Shown here: positions 25,478 to 34,093 of the stretch, piece after piece
How the letters are laid out: the number at the start of each line of letters is the position of its first letter
Numbering within the stretch: the first letter of the stretch is position 1
Assembly (NCBI GenBank): GCA_900544845.1
Contig: UQWV01000001.1
Location: 34,969 to 98,968 of the forward strand
Origin: an uncultured Collinsella sp.
GTDB taxonomy: Bacteria > Actinomycetota > Coriobacteriia > Coriobacteriales > Coriobacteriaceae
Direction: 5' to 3'
Length of the DNA: 64,000 nucleotides
Translations under genes and position numbers: made by a program
The notes under the pieces: model-generated
What the model was told of the DNA's origin: nothing
Database searches by the model: none
The model's input: the letters and a program-made list of their open reading frames with translations, nothing else

Positions 25478-26782
25478 CTAGAGCTCGGCCTCCGCATGGC
25501 CTCGCTGCGCCTCGGGCAGCTCCCCGTAGAGCGGATGGTCTTCGAGCCTAAAGCGCTCGACCTGTTCGGGAGTGCAGCCGCGCACAAAGAGCCACGAGCG
25601 ATCGATCGGCGTCGCCATGAGCGTGCTGGGCAGCGCGTCGGCGCGGTCGGAAAACACCCGGGCACTCTCGGGATCCTGGAACGCCAGCACCAGATGCGTG
25701 TCGCAGTTGCCCATGATGGAGCGTGCGCGTGCCTCGCCATAGAGCGCATCGAGCTGGTTGGTCGACTGCAGCAGCAGCGTTGCCCAGATGTTGCGGCTTC
25801 GGATAATCGAGAGCACGTTGTCGATCTGGGGGATCTGCAGATTTGCGAAGTCATCGAGCATAAAGCGCACGGGCACGGGCAGGCTGCCGTCGGGCTGCCT
25901 ATCGGCCTCACGAATGAGGCCCATAAACGCCTGCGAAATAAAGAGGCCGGTCAGCGGATCGAGATTGCGGTCAATATCGCTCACGGTTACAAACAGGGCG
26001 CAGGGGGTGTGTCCCATGGAAGCGAAGTCCGCCTGATGGCACTCACGATAGAGCTGTGCCGCACCGTCGAATCCCAGACACATGACCTTTTCGGCAAGGA
26101 TGCCGACGATGCTCGCGTGCATGCGCTCGGCATTTTGCGTAATGGCGTAGCGCCGCCATAGCGAGAGGGCATAGCTTTGGGGGTCGGTCGTGATCAGGTC
26201 GTCAAACAATCGACCTGTGGCACCGTCCTGCAGGTGCTCGATCAGCTTGATGACCGAGCTGATCGTCTGCTCGTCGGCGGGTAGCTGTTCGGTGACGTAG
26301 GCGATAAGACACGACAGCAGGTTTGCCGCCGCATGATCCCAAAAAGGCTGGTTGTTGTCCTCGATGGGGCAGATGGCCTTTGCCACCGAGAGGAAGTCCT
26401 GCTGGTTGGGCCTGCCGTCCGCCTTGCGGCGAATGTGCCTCAGGGGGTTGTAGCCGCAGCGCTCGATGCCGGGCGCAAGGGCCGGGACGGTGTTGAGGTC
26501 GGCGAAGTTGAGACATTGCACGCAGTAACCGTGGGCTGCCAGCACGGGTCCCACTTCGCGACAGAGCGTGCCTTTGGTGTCGAGCACGATGTAGCTTGCG
26601 TTCATTTGCAGCAGGTTGGGCTTGAGGACGTTTCGGGTCTTGCCGGCTCCCGAGGGGCCGATCACAAGTGCGTTGTTGTTGAGTCCCGTTTGGCGGGTGT
26701 CGCAGGAAAGCGTTCGATCCTTGGCGAGGATGGTGGACAATGCGGACTCAGATGCGGCGAGGCGGCTGGCGAGGTTAGACAT
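25478..26782 (-). CDS. VirD4/TraG-like coupling protein ATPase, soluble form
   Basis: A 434-residue type IV coupling-type ATPase. Walker A is GPSGAGKT (residues 42-49), SYIVLDTKGTLCREV follows it as in TraG, Walker B lies in PVRFMLDDFANLQIPQ, and the RecA-like core ends with ILLQSTNQLDAL-type sequence and SIMGNCDTHLVLA. The N-terminal membrane helices typical of VirD4 are missing, as in some shorter TraG-like proteins. The start at 26782 has AAGGAGG and overlaps the protease gene by 8 nt. It would dock DNA substrates for conjugation, but no relaxase or secretion gene is left nearby. Confidence 0.88.
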   Translation of the reverse strand: MSNLASRLAASESALSTILAKDRTLSCDTRQTGLNNNALVIGPSGAGKTRNVLKPNLLQMNASYIVLDTKGTLCREVGPVLAAHGYCVQCLNFADLNTVPALAPGIERCGYNPLRHIRRKADGRPNQQDFLSVAKAICPIEDNNQPFWDHAAANLLSCLIAYVTEQLPADEQTISSVIKLIEHLQDGATGRLFDDLITTDPQSYALSLWRRYAITQNAERMHASIVGILAEKVMCLGFDGAAQLYRECHQADFASMGHTPCALFVTVSDIDRNLDPLTGLFISQAFMGLIREADRQPDGSLPVPVRFMLDDFANLQIPQIDNVLSIIRSRNIWATLLLQSTNQLDALYGEARARSIMGNCDTHLVLAFQDPESARVFSDRADALPSTLMATPIDRSWLFVRGCTPEQVERFRLEDHPLYGELPEAQRGHAEAEL

Positions 26783-27392
26783 GGGCGACCTCCTTGGTGG
26801 TCGAGAGGATTTCGTGGGCAAAGCCGAGCTCGACGGCGCGCTCGGCCGAAAGGTAGGTGTCTTTTGCAGTGAGGGACTGGATGCGCTTGGGCGTGAGGCC
26901 GCTGCGGTCCGAGAGGATTTGCGTGAGGGTCTTGCGGGTCTGCATGAGACGCCGGCTGGTTTCCTGCAGCGCAAGTGCCGAACCGCCTGCCCCCTGGGGG
27001 ATCAGCGGGTCGTGAATCATGAGCTCTGCATGGGGCGCCATACGGCGATCGTCGCCGCCCATAAAGATCACGGCGCCCATGGACGCGGCGAATTCCAGGC
27101 AGACGGTGCGGATGGGGCACGATGCGAGGCGCATGGCGTCATAGATCGCAAGACCCGATCGCACGCTTCCGCCGGCGCTGGCGACAAATATGGTGATGGG
27201 GCGGCTGGGGTCGGTGGCATCGAGCAGGCGGATCTGCTGGCATAGGTCGTGGGCCATCGGGGTTTCGATGTTTCCCATGACGGAGAGCTCGCGACGGGCG
27301 AGCATCTCATCGTAAATGCTGGTGAGCGTGATACCTCGGGCGGATTCACGCATGGTGAGGGGGCTGATGATGGGGGAATGATTGGTGTCCAT
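26775..27392 (-). CDS. ClpP-like serine protease on mobile-element remnant
   Basis: A 205-residue ClpP-fold protein. GGSVRSGLAIYDAM is the substrate loop, the catalytic Ser lies in EFAASMGAVIFMGG, the His in HAELMIHDPLIPQG and the Asp in TAKDTYLSAERAVELGF, so the triad looks intact. It is more divergent than housekeeping ClpP, and the segment QTRKTLTQILSDRSGL recalls phage and plasmid ClpP-like proteases. No Clp ATPase is adjacent. The ATG follows AAAGGAG. The stop overlaps the VirD4-like start, so the two are translated as a pair; processing of a conjugation component is one possibility. Confidence 0.88.
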   Translation of the reverse strand: MDTNHSPIISPLTMRESARGITLTSIYDEMLARRELSVMGNIETPMAHDLCQQIRLLDATDPSRPITIFVASAGGSVRSGLAIYDAMRLASCPIRTVCLEFAASMGAVIFMGGDDRRMAPHAELMIHDPLIPQGAGGSALALQETSRRLMQTRKTLTQILSDRSGLTPKRIQSLTAKDTYLSAERAVELGFAHEILSTTKEVAHV

Positions 27393-27455
27393 GAGGACTC
27401 CTTTCTGTTGGTGGTGTTGTGGAATAGAGTCGCTGCCCGCGGAGGGGCTGGCGGG

Positions 27456-28346
27456 CTACAGGGTTCGTCCGAGCCTGAGATCGAGCTCGGTTGTGGGGCA
27501 GGCTGCCTGTCCGTGCGGCTCGCAAGCGCCAAGGGCTCCAAAGCGATGGAGCGTTGCGACGGGCGTGGTGTAGGCGAGCCGCAGCTGATGCTCGATAGGG
27601 GCACATCCGTCATTTTTGTAATGAGCCGCGTAGTACTGCGCGATGCTGGCGTTCATCTCGCTGCCATTGCGATGGCGCTCAAACTGGCGTCTGCAGGTCT
27701 CGATGATCTTTGCTACCGACTTGGGTGCCGTCGCGGGAACAAGGGCGAGATAGCCCTCAAATAGCTCGTTGATGTTCAGGAGGCACAGCAGGTCGATCAG
27801 CGTCCTTATGGCTGCTCCCTCGGCGGAAAAGTGCGCGGTCATGCGGTTATATCGGTTGCGGTCGACGATGGCCGCATGGGGTCTTGGAGTTTTCTGCCCC
27901 GTGGTCCCGGGCTTTTGCAGCACCTGTGTATTGAGCTCGACGTTGCAGCGCTTGAGGCCGTCCAACGGAAGGAGCAGTGCGGTGCGCAGGGTGTTCCGCT
28001 TGCTTTCGAGTTCATGACGCTCGTCGGGTTCCCATTCGAGCTTGAGTTTCGTGTCGAGCGCCGTAAGCATATGGGCTAGGCAGCCTACGGTAAGAACGTA
28101 CGAATCGTTGTCGCGTTTTGGGGCATAGGGGTCTGTCAGCTTGCGAATGTCGGGGTCGCCCATGATCTTTGTGCAGCGCTTCAGCAGTTGAGGATGGTCG
28201 GCCAAGATCGTCGCGAGCGGTAGCGACGCGTAGTTCTTGATGGTCGCGGCGGCAAAGGCGGCGTCATATTCGTTTGCATATGCTCGCTCAATTCGGGCAT
28301 CCAGAATGCTTTTCTTATCGCCGTCTTCAGCGTGGTGGTTTGTCAT
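27456..28346 (-). CDS. Unknown protein of the mobile-element remnant
   Basis: A 296-residue soluble protein of no recognised family. It is charged and largely helical by eye (ARIERAYANEYDAAFAAATIKNY, SVAKIIETCRRQFERHRNGSEM), with a short conserved-looking block VLTVGCLAHMLTALDTKLKLEW. The start at 28346 has GGAGAAG; the longer frame upstream reads through a repetitive His/Asn-rich stretch and is rejected. It is the first gene of the three-gene minus-strand block with the ClpP-like and VirD4-like genes. A replication or mobilisation role is possible but unsupported. Confidence 0.6.
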   Translation of the reverse strand: MTNHHAEDGDKKSILDARIERAYANEYDAAFAAATIKNYASLPLATILADHPQLLKRCTKIMGDPDIRKLTDPYAPKRDNDSYVLTVGCLAHMLTALDTKLKLEWEPDERHELESKRNTLRTALLLPLDGLKRCNVELNTQVLQKPGTTGQKTPRPHAAIVDRNRYNRMTAHFSAEGAAIRTLIDLLCLLNINELFEGYLALVPATAPKSVAKIIETCRRQFERHRNGSEMNASIAQYYAAHYKNDGCAPIEHQLRLAYTTPVATLHRFGALGACEPHGQAACPTTELDLRLGRTL

Positions 28347-28808
28347 AGCTTCTCCAATCGGTTGATGTTCGTGCTGTTTGTTGATGTGTTGGTTGTCGTG
28401 AGTGATGTGCTTGCCGTGGGTGATGTGCTGACGTTGGGGTGCTATGCGGTTTTCAATGAGCCCGTGAGGCAGTTGCTGCAGGGGCGGGATGGAACGGCCC
28501 ATGCAAGGCGGAAGGCATCGTGCTCAAAATCGAGACAGCAATGCCCTGGGTGCCTCACATGTGGCAGTTACCTCATTAAGTTGTCATTGCGTTTGGGGTT
28601 GTACTTTGCCGATCTTCCTTCTCTTACACGCTAAAACTCAAACTTCATATGCTCGATCTACTTAAAACCGCAACGGCGGTCTTTTATCAACTTATATGTC
28701 GGAACGCGTCTTTGCAAGTACTTTTTTGCCTTTGTTTCAAATGGGGTGGTTTTGCAACCGTCATACGCGCGCTGTGCGAACGTGCCCCGGCTCGGATAAG
28801 ATAGTGCG
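28347..28808. other. Gene-poor segment with degenerate repeats
   Basis: I see no supportable gene here. Bases 28362-28440 are a run of degenerate GTTGATG/GTGATGTG units that could be iterons or simple low-complexity DNA. The rest is AT-richer than the chromosome around it. A small hairpin with T-run lies at 28667-28685. Confidence 0.5.
28667..28685. terminator. Short terminator-like hairpin
   Basis: ACCGC-aacg-GCGGT flanked by AAAA and CTTTT. Confidence 0.5.
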
Positions 28809-28840
28809 ATCGAGTTCTACCGCGCTCGCCGCAAGTAGTC
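28809..28840. repeat. Attachment-site-like direct repeat, right copy
   Basis: 31 of 32 bases match the pgi 3' end; in frame it would read IEFYRARRK-stop, against [13 protein letters not shown] in pgi. It marks the outer border of the inserted block 25339-28840. Confidence 0.75.
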
Positions 28841-28867
28841 TTTGTTGCTGAGATAGGTCATGGCCGA

Positions 28868-28901
28868 AAGGGGCCCGCATCCCAACAGATACGGGCCCCT
28901 T
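28868..28901. terminator. pgi-type terminator beside the right repeat
   Basis: GGGGCCCGCATC pairs with GATACGGGCCCC, then TT. It is related to the hairpin at 25370-25403 and is probably the ancestral pgi terminator displaced by the insertion. Confidence 0.7.
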
Positions 28902-29117
28902 GCTATTTAAATGGGCATGAGGGTGTATTGAGGGGGGATGCCTTGCTGTCGGCATCCGCATGCGGTGCCATTCGCTGTCCGTAAATATACGTTTACGGCT
29001 AATTTCATACCACTTGTCGGAATGCGGACGCTGTCCTTGCATGCCGGGCGTACATTGAACGTGGTTTTTCGCGTGAAACCACGAATCGGTTGTCAGCTCC
29101 GAACAAGGAGGCCCAGC

Positions 29118-29792
29118 ATGACGCTTGCCAAACCCATCAATAAATACATCGACTATATCGATGCCCCCGAGGACACGTTTGAGCAGTATGTCGAGAAGGC
29201 GTTAAAGTACAACTTTCGCTGCGTATTTGCGAACCTGCAGGAGTACGAGACGGGCCGCGCCATGCTCGAGGGCTCTGACATCATCCTTGCCGGCGCTATC
29301 GACTTTCCCCAGGGCACTATGACGCTTGAGGAGAAGCTTGCGAGGTTTGAGGAATACGCTGCGTGTGGCTTTACCGAGATTGACTACGTTTTGAATCAGG
29401 AGTCGGTTGAGAACCGCGATTTTGATGCCATCGAGCGCGAGATGACTACCATTGCTGATTTTTGTCGCGCGCATGGCATCACTGACAAGGTGATCGTCGA
29501 GATGTGCAAACTGGACGGCGACGACGCCGCCAAGCGCCGTGTATGCGAGATCGCGCTGGAGGCCAAGCCGGGATTCCTTAAGACATCGACTGGCAGAAGC
29601 TTTGGCGGTGCTAAGCTCGAGGACGTGCGGCTGATGCACGAGGTGCTCGGCGATGCCGTGGCAATCAAGGCGGCGGGCGGTATCCATAATTACGAAGAGG
29701 CTTGCGCATTCATCGAGGCCGGCGCCAGCGCGTTAGGTGCATCGGCGGGCATCGCGATCGTCGAGGGCACACCGACGGATGAGCGTCGCTAG
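29118..29792 (+). CDS. deoC: Deoxyribose-phosphate aldolase
   Basis: A 224-residue class I aldolase splitting 2-deoxyribose 5-phosphate into glyceraldehyde 3-phosphate and acetaldehyde. The Schiff-base lysine lies in GFLKTSTGRSFGGA; the second active-site lysine is in AIKAAGGIHNYEEA, with EIDYVLNQ as the central strand. An AAGGAGG site precedes the ATG. It is the first chromosomal gene past the inserted block, so pgi and deoC were probably neighbours before the insertion. Confidence 0.93.
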   Translation: MTLAKPINKYIDYIDAPEDTFEQYVEKALKYNFRCVFANLQEYETGRAMLEGSDIILAGAIDFPQGTMTLEEKLARFEEYAACGFTEIDYVLNQESVENRDFDAIEREMTTIADFCRAHGITDKVIVEMCKLDGDDAAKRRVCEIALEAKPGFLKTSTGRSFGGAKLEDVRLMHEVLGDAVAIKAAGGIHNYEEACAFIEAGASALGASAGIAIVEGTPTDERR

Positions 29793-29941
29793 CAGACGTA
29801 TTTGACCTGAGCGATAAAGCTTCACGACCACACGCCGTTCATGTTCGGGACAATATGACATTTTTCCCGTTGTAAACGGAGTCGCGATGGGTGTTCTGTA
29901 TGATGGCTCAGACAAGGTTGTTCAATGACAGGGAGGCATAT

Positions 29942-30784
29942 ATGGCAATCAAAGCCATCGCGATGGATATCGACGGTACGCTCACCAACGATCAGAAAGT
30001 GATTAGCCCGCGTACGCGCGAGAAGCTGCTCGCGGCGCAGGAGTCGGGCATTAAGCTCATTTTGGCTTCGGGCCGTCCCGCATGGGGGCTGCACGCCTTG
30101 GCGCAAGAGCTCGACCTTCAAAACCATGACGGTCTGCTGGTGGCCTTTAACGGCGCACACGTCGTCGATGCCCAGACCGACGAGGTGCTGTTCGATCAGG
30201 CTATGCCTGCCGACGAATTGCATCGCCTGATTGATCACCTGCGTAATTTTGACGTGATCCCTATGATTTCGCTCGGTCGCGATTTGCACGTCGAGGACTC
30301 GTACCATTGCATGATCACGCTGCCTGACGGCTCGCAGAAGAATATCGTCAAGTATGAGCGCGACGCGTGCGATCTTAAGATTCGCGAGGTGGAGAGCCTG
30401 CATGAGGTCGCTGATGCTTATCCCGTGGACAAGCTGCTGACGGCGGGCGATCCGGCCTACCTGCAGGCGCATTACGAGGAGATGTATGCGCCCTTTAAGC
30501 AGACGCTTTCGGGCATGTTTACGGCCGACTGGTACTTTGAGTACACGGCGCCCGGTATCGACAAGGCCCGCGCACTCGAGGGTGCCCTGCCCAAGCTCGG
30601 CATCGATGCCAGTGAGGTCGTATCGTTTGGCGACGGCCAGAACGACAAGTCCATGATTGAGTGGGCCGGCACCGGTGTTGCCATGGGTAACGCCGTCGAA
30701 GAGGTTAAGGCTGTAGCCCAGATGGTGACCGCCGATAACAACGAAGATGGCATTGCGGTGGCGCTGGATAAGCTGCTGGGTTAG
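29942..30784 (+). CDS. Cof-type HAD phosphatase (second)
   Basis: A 280-residue HAD hydrolase with motif I AMDIDGTLTND (residues 6-16), motif II ILASGRPAWGL and motif IV SFGDGQNDKSMI, with a C2-type cap between. The substrate is unknown. The start has CAGGGAGGC upstream. It shares the strand with deoC and the next HAD gene, with a terminator between this and the latter. Confidence 0.92.
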   Translation: MAIKAIAMDIDGTLTNDQKVISPRTREKLLAAQESGIKLILASGRPAWGLHALAQELDLQNHDGLLVAFNGAHVVDAQTDEVLFDQAMPADELHRLIDHLRNFDVIPMISLGRDLHVEDSYHCMITLPDGSQKNIVKYERDACDLKIREVESLHEVADAYPVDKLLTAGDPAYLQAHYEEMYAPFKQTLSGMFTADWYFEYTAPGIDKARALEGALPKLGIDASEVVSFGDGQNDKSMIEWAGTGVAMGNAVEEVKAVAQMVTADNNEDGIAVALDKLLG

Positions 30785-30807
30785 AATCGCCGATTAATGC
30801 ATGGCTC

Positions 30808-30833
30808 GGGCGCCTGCTTGCGGGCGTCCTTTT
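30808..30833 (+). terminator. Terminator between the two HAD genes
   Basis: GGGCGCCTGC pairs with GCGGGCGTCC (two G-T pairs), then TTTT. Confidence 0.65.
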
Positions 30834-30848
30834 GTTAGGGAGGGTGCC

Positions 30849-31508
30849 GTGTCCGCATTTCCGTTCGACGCCGTTATCTTTGACATGGACGGCGTCATTG
30901 TCGATACCGAGTATTACTACTTGGGCGAGACTGCCGCGTTTGCCAAGGAGCTTGGGCTTAATCTGACTCAAGAGGAGTTGAATGGGCAGGTCGGTACCTC
31001 GCATCAGTTCTTCCTGCATATGCTGGTCGATTGGTTTGAGCGCGCCGGTAAGGGGCACTTCACTGGCGAGGAAGCGTTGGCCCGTTGGGACGAGTGGGCG
31101 CATAAGCGTCCGCGTGACTATCAGGCTTTGATTAACCCAGGCGCCGTGGATACGATTCGAGAGCTGCCGCGCCGTGGCGTTCGCGTGGCGCTTGCCAGCT
31201 CGTCTCCCATGGTTAGCATCGAGGAAGTGCTCAACGCATGCGGGCTGTCTGATGCCTTTGAGTATGTGGTGAGCGGCGAGCAGTTTAAGGAGAGCAAACC
31301 CGAGCCCGACATCTACCTGCATGCGCTGGACCTGCTTGGGCTGCCCGCGAATCGCTGCTGCTGCGTCGAGGATTCGGTGCCTGGCATCACTGCCGGCAAG
31401 CGAGCCGGCCTGACGGTCATTGCCAAGCGCGAGGAGCGCTTTGGCTTTAGCCAGGATGCCGCGGACAAGATTATCGACCAGCTGCCGGAGCTGCTCACGC
31501 TTTCTTAG
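30849..31508 (+). CDS. Beta-phosphoglucomutase-like HAD hydrolase
   Basis: A 219-residue HAD protein with a helical C1 cap. Motif I is VIFDMDGVIVDTE (residues ~8-20), motif II lies in ALASSSPM, motif III is EQFKESKPEPDIYLHA and motif IV is CCVEDSVPGITAGKRAG. This is the sugar phosphatase/phosphoglucomutase subgroup. The GTG start follows AGGGAGGG. Isolated between two terminators. Confidence 0.9.
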   Translation: MSAFPFDAVIFDMDGVIVDTEYYYLGETAAFAKELGLNLTQEELNGQVGTSHQFFLHMLVDWFERAGKGHFTGEEALARWDEWAHKRPRDYQALINPGAVDTIRELPRRGVRVALASSSPMVSIEEVLNACGLSDAFEYVVSGEQFKESKPEPDIYLHALDLLGLPANRCCCVEDSVPGITAGKRAGLTVIAKREERFGFSQDAADKIIDQLPELLTLS

Positions 31509-31592
31509 GAGCGCGGTAGTTGCGCGTTTTTCGGGTCTGATGAGTAAATAGCCAACATTTTGGTGCGACACCTAGCATACTTTAAGCTAATG

Positions 31593-31631
31593 CGGGCTTA
31601 AGGGCTTGTTGAATGCCCTTAAGCCCGTTTT
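31593..31631 (+). terminator. Terminator before the GntR gene
   Basis: The 13-bp arms CGGGCTTAAGGGC and its complement, 9-nt loop, then TTTT. Confidence 0.9.
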
Positions 31632-31658
31632 AGAATTAATTGTGCTGGGAGAGGGTAT

Positions 31659-32402
31659 ATGCCACCGACTGAAGGGCCAACTGACGGTAAAGCAGCGATA
31701 CCGCTGTACCAACAGGTTATTGATATCATCAAAAACGAAATCAACTCCGGCGCCTACAAGTCAGGCGCGCGGATACCCAACGAATTCGAATTGGCTGAGA
31801 GCTATAAAGTTGGCCGCGTTACCGTGCGACGCGCTATTGAGGAGCTCGTCCAGCAGGGCTATCTAACGAAGCGACAGGGGAAAGGCACGTTCGTCAATGC
31901 CCCCAAGCTCAAGCGCAAGATTCGCCAGAAGGATGACGTCCAGAGTTTTTCGGACGCATGCCGCGTTAACGGAATGGAACCGGGGGCGTGCGTCATTTCG
32001 AGAAAGATACTGCCAGCAGATTCTACCGAAGCGCAGTTCTTTGGTGTTCCCGTTGGAACTGATTTGATTTGCGTTGAGCGTGTACGTACTGCCGATGGAG
32101 TCCCCGTCATGCTCGAGAACAACATATACGTTTACGAGGACAACGCCTATCTATCAACGGCACCTCTATCTAACCAATCCATTTTTGAGTTCGTGCGCAA
32201 CCGAACGGGCCGCACGCCCGCGTTTACCGACCCGTGCACGCTCGAGATCGCGTGCGCGTCGCCCGAGGTCGCTCGGCTGTTGGCAGTTCCCGTTGGCGAA
32301 CCCTTGTTTTATATGGAAGCCTTCTTTTTCGATGAGCAGCGGCGGCCGTTTATCATCGGTCGTCAGCGGATCGTTGGGTCTCGCTACGTTTTTGACATCT
32401 AG
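31659..32402 (+). CDS. GntR-family regulator with UTRA domain
   Basis: A 247-residue HutC/FrlR-type regulator. Residues 15-80 form the winged helix (IPLYQQVIDIIKNEINSG, IPNEFELAESYKVGRVTVRRAI, KRQGKGTFV). Residues ~95-245 are a UTRA effector domain (VERVRTADGVPVMLENNIYV, LFYMEAFFFDEQRRPF). UTRA regulators usually sense a sugar phosphate or amino-sugar derivative made by their operon. It sits just upstream of the Amadori-type operon, with its own terminator, and the palindrome at 32556-32578 is its likely operator. Confidence 0.93.
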   Translation: MPPTEGPTDGKAAIPLYQQVIDIIKNEINSGAYKSGARIPNEFELAESYKVGRVTVRRAIEELVQQGYLTKRQGKGTFVNAPKLKRKIRQKDDVQSFSDACRVNGMEPGACVISRKILPADSTEAQFFGVPVGTDLICVERVRTADGVPVMLENNIYVYEDNAYLSTAPLSNQSIFEFVRNRTGRTPAFTDPCTLEIACASPEVARLLAVPVGEPLFYMEAFFFDEQRRPFIIGRQRIVGSRYVFDI

Positions 32403-32419
32403 GACATTGCGAATGGAAG

Positions 32420-32448
32420 CGCCCGGTGGATCATCTCACCGGGCGTTT
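32420..32448 (+). terminator. Terminator of the GntR gene
   Basis: CGCCCGGTG pairs with CACCGGGCG across 8 nt, then TTT. Confidence 0.8.
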
Positions 32449-32512
32449 CCATACCGTTCACGGCGCGAACACAACCGTTCAACCGCGTTGCGGCAATCAG
32501 TTTGAAATTATC

Positions 32513-32578
32513 TTGATGAAGGAAAAAGCTGCTGGTAATCTATGGGACGTCATAGAACGTTTGCCTTATGCAAACGTT
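32513..32578 (+). promoter_or_regulatory. Promoter and palindromic operator of the Amadori-type operon
   Basis: TTGATG (32513-32518), a 17-nt spacer and TAATCT (32536-32541) form a good sigma-70-type promoter. AACGTTTGC-cttat-GCAAACGTT (32556-32578) is a perfect 9+9 palindrome beginning about 8 nt after the expected start of transcription, well placed for repression by the GntR/UTRA protein. No second copy was seen before the regulator gene itself. Confidence 0.7.
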
Positions 32579-32620
32579 GAAGCGAGATGCGATGCAGTCT
32601 CGAGTTCTTTGGAGGTATCT

Positions 32621-34084
32621 ATGTCAGATACGAAGGCGAAGAAGACAAACAGACGTTTTAAGTTCAAATTACCGCATGTCTATACGATCATGTTCTTGCT
32701 GATCGTTGTCTTTGCGGTCCTGACTTGGATCGTTCCCTCTGGTCAGTATCAGCGCAAGACGATTTCGACAGCGGCGGGCGAGCGTGAAGTCGCCGTTGCT
32801 GGAACCTATGAACAGGTCGATAAGAACTACACCGATTCCGAGACCGGCGAGACCATCAATCTGGGCCAGGATATCTTCGCGGTTCTGCAAGCGCCCACCA
32901 AGGGTATCCAAGAGGCTGCCGACGTCGTTGCGTTCGTCTTATTGATTGGCGGATCGTTCGCGATCATCACCAAGACCAACGCTTTGAATGCCGGCATGAG
33001 CCGTGTGATTAAAAAGCTCAAGAACAAGGACATCCTCATCATTCCCATCACGATGACATTGCTGTCCATTTGCGGCACTACGTTTGGTATGTCTGAGGAA
33101 GCCCTGCCGTTCTATGCCATCTTCATTCCCATCATGATGGGTATCGGTTATGACTCGATGACGGCATTCATCATCTGCTTCCTTGGTCCTAACCTGGGAT
33201 ATTGTGCTTCGACCATCGACCCGTTTAATGTTTTGATCGCCCAAGGCATCATTGGCATCGAGGGCAATCCGCAACTGTGGCTGCGCGCCGTTTCTTGGGT
33301 CATCTTCACTGCCGTCGGTATCGCATGGGCCATGCGCTACGCCATGCGCGTCAAGAAAAACCCCGAGTCGTCCATTGTGTACGAGGACGATAAGCTCAAG
33401 CGTATTGAGTTTTCCGTGACCGATGCCTCCATCGAGGAAGAGTTCACTATCCGTCAGAAGCTCGTGCTTATCGATTTTGCTTGCGGTATGGGCATTATCG
33501 TCTGGGGTCTTGTTACCCAGGGCTGGTACATGAATGAGATTTCCGCCGTGTTCCTTGGCATGGGCTTGCTTGCCGGTATCCTGGGCGGCCTTGACCAGCA
33601 GACGATCGCAGAGGAGTTCGTTAAGGGTCTCGCCGACTTTGCGTACGCTGCCATCGTTATCGGTATCGCTCGCGGTATTCTGGTCATCGCCGAGGGCGGC
33701 ATGATCATCGACACCATCCTCCAGGCGCTCGCTACCGCGCTTGCCGGTGCACCCGCCGCCGTCTACACCACGTTTATGTATATCGTCCTTGGCCTGCTCT
33801 CTTTGCTGGTTCCCTCGAGTTCTGGCCTGGCGGCGCTCACCATGCCCGTTATGGGCCCCCTGACCGAGCTCATGGGCCTCAATCCCGAGGCGGCCGTCAC
33901 CGCGCTCCAGTTTGCCAACCAGACCATCAACACCATCAGCCCCGTGGCGGGCATGACGGTCGCCGGCCTTGCCGTGGCTAGGATTTCGTTTGGCCAATGG
34001 TGGAAGACCATTTGGAAGTTCTTCATTTTCATGGTCGTCTTTGGCCTGATCGTAACGGCAATCTCTGGCATGCTTCCGGTGTAG
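32621..34084 (+). CDS. YfcC-family anaerobic carrier (arginine/ornithine or C4-dicarboxylate type)
   Basis: A 487-residue membrane protein with about 12 hydrophobic segments. HVYTIMFLLIVVFAVLTWIVPSGQY at the start, ICFLGPNLGYCASTIDPF in the middle and LVPSSSGLAALTMPVMGPL near the end are hallmarks of YfcC proteins, which move amino acids or dicarboxylates. As the only transporter of the operon it probably brings in the substrate, taking the place FrlA has in E. coli. A soluble segment (about residues 240-275) joins the two halves. GGAGG lies before the ATG. Confidence 0.9.
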   Translation: MSDTKAKKTNRRFKFKLPHVYTIMFLLIVVFAVLTWIVPSGQYQRKTISTAAGEREVAVAGTYEQVDKNYTDSETGETINLGQDIFAVLQAPTKGIQEAADVVAFVLLIGGSFAIITKTNALNAGMSRVIKKLKNKDILIIPITMTLLSICGTTFGMSEEALPFYAIFIPIMMGIGYDSMTAFIICFLGPNLGYCASTIDPFNVLIAQGIIGIEGNPQLWLRAVSWVIFTAVGIAWAMRYAMRVKKNPESSIVYEDDKLKRIEFSVTDASIEEEFTIRQKLVLIDFACGMGIIVWGLVTQGWYMNEISAVFLGMGLLAGILGGLDQQTIAEEFVKGLADFAYAAIVIGIARGILVIAEGGMIIDTILQALATALAGAPAAVYTTFMYIVLGLLSLLVPSSSGLAALTMPVMGPLTELMGLNPEAAVTALQFANQTINTISPVAGMTVAGLAVARISFGQWWKTIWKFFIFMVVFGLIVTAISGMLPV

Positions 34085-34093
34085 GTGGTTGTG

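Noticed and set aside
28362..28440. Possible plasmid-type iterons or CRISPR-like array
   Set aside because: Units are degenerate, of uneven length and without unique spacers or a recognised initiator gene; too weak to call.
28332..28634. Plus-strand frame of 100 codons beside the mobile-element remnant
   Set aside because: No ribosome site; its sequence is driven by the GTTGATG/GTGATGTG repeats.
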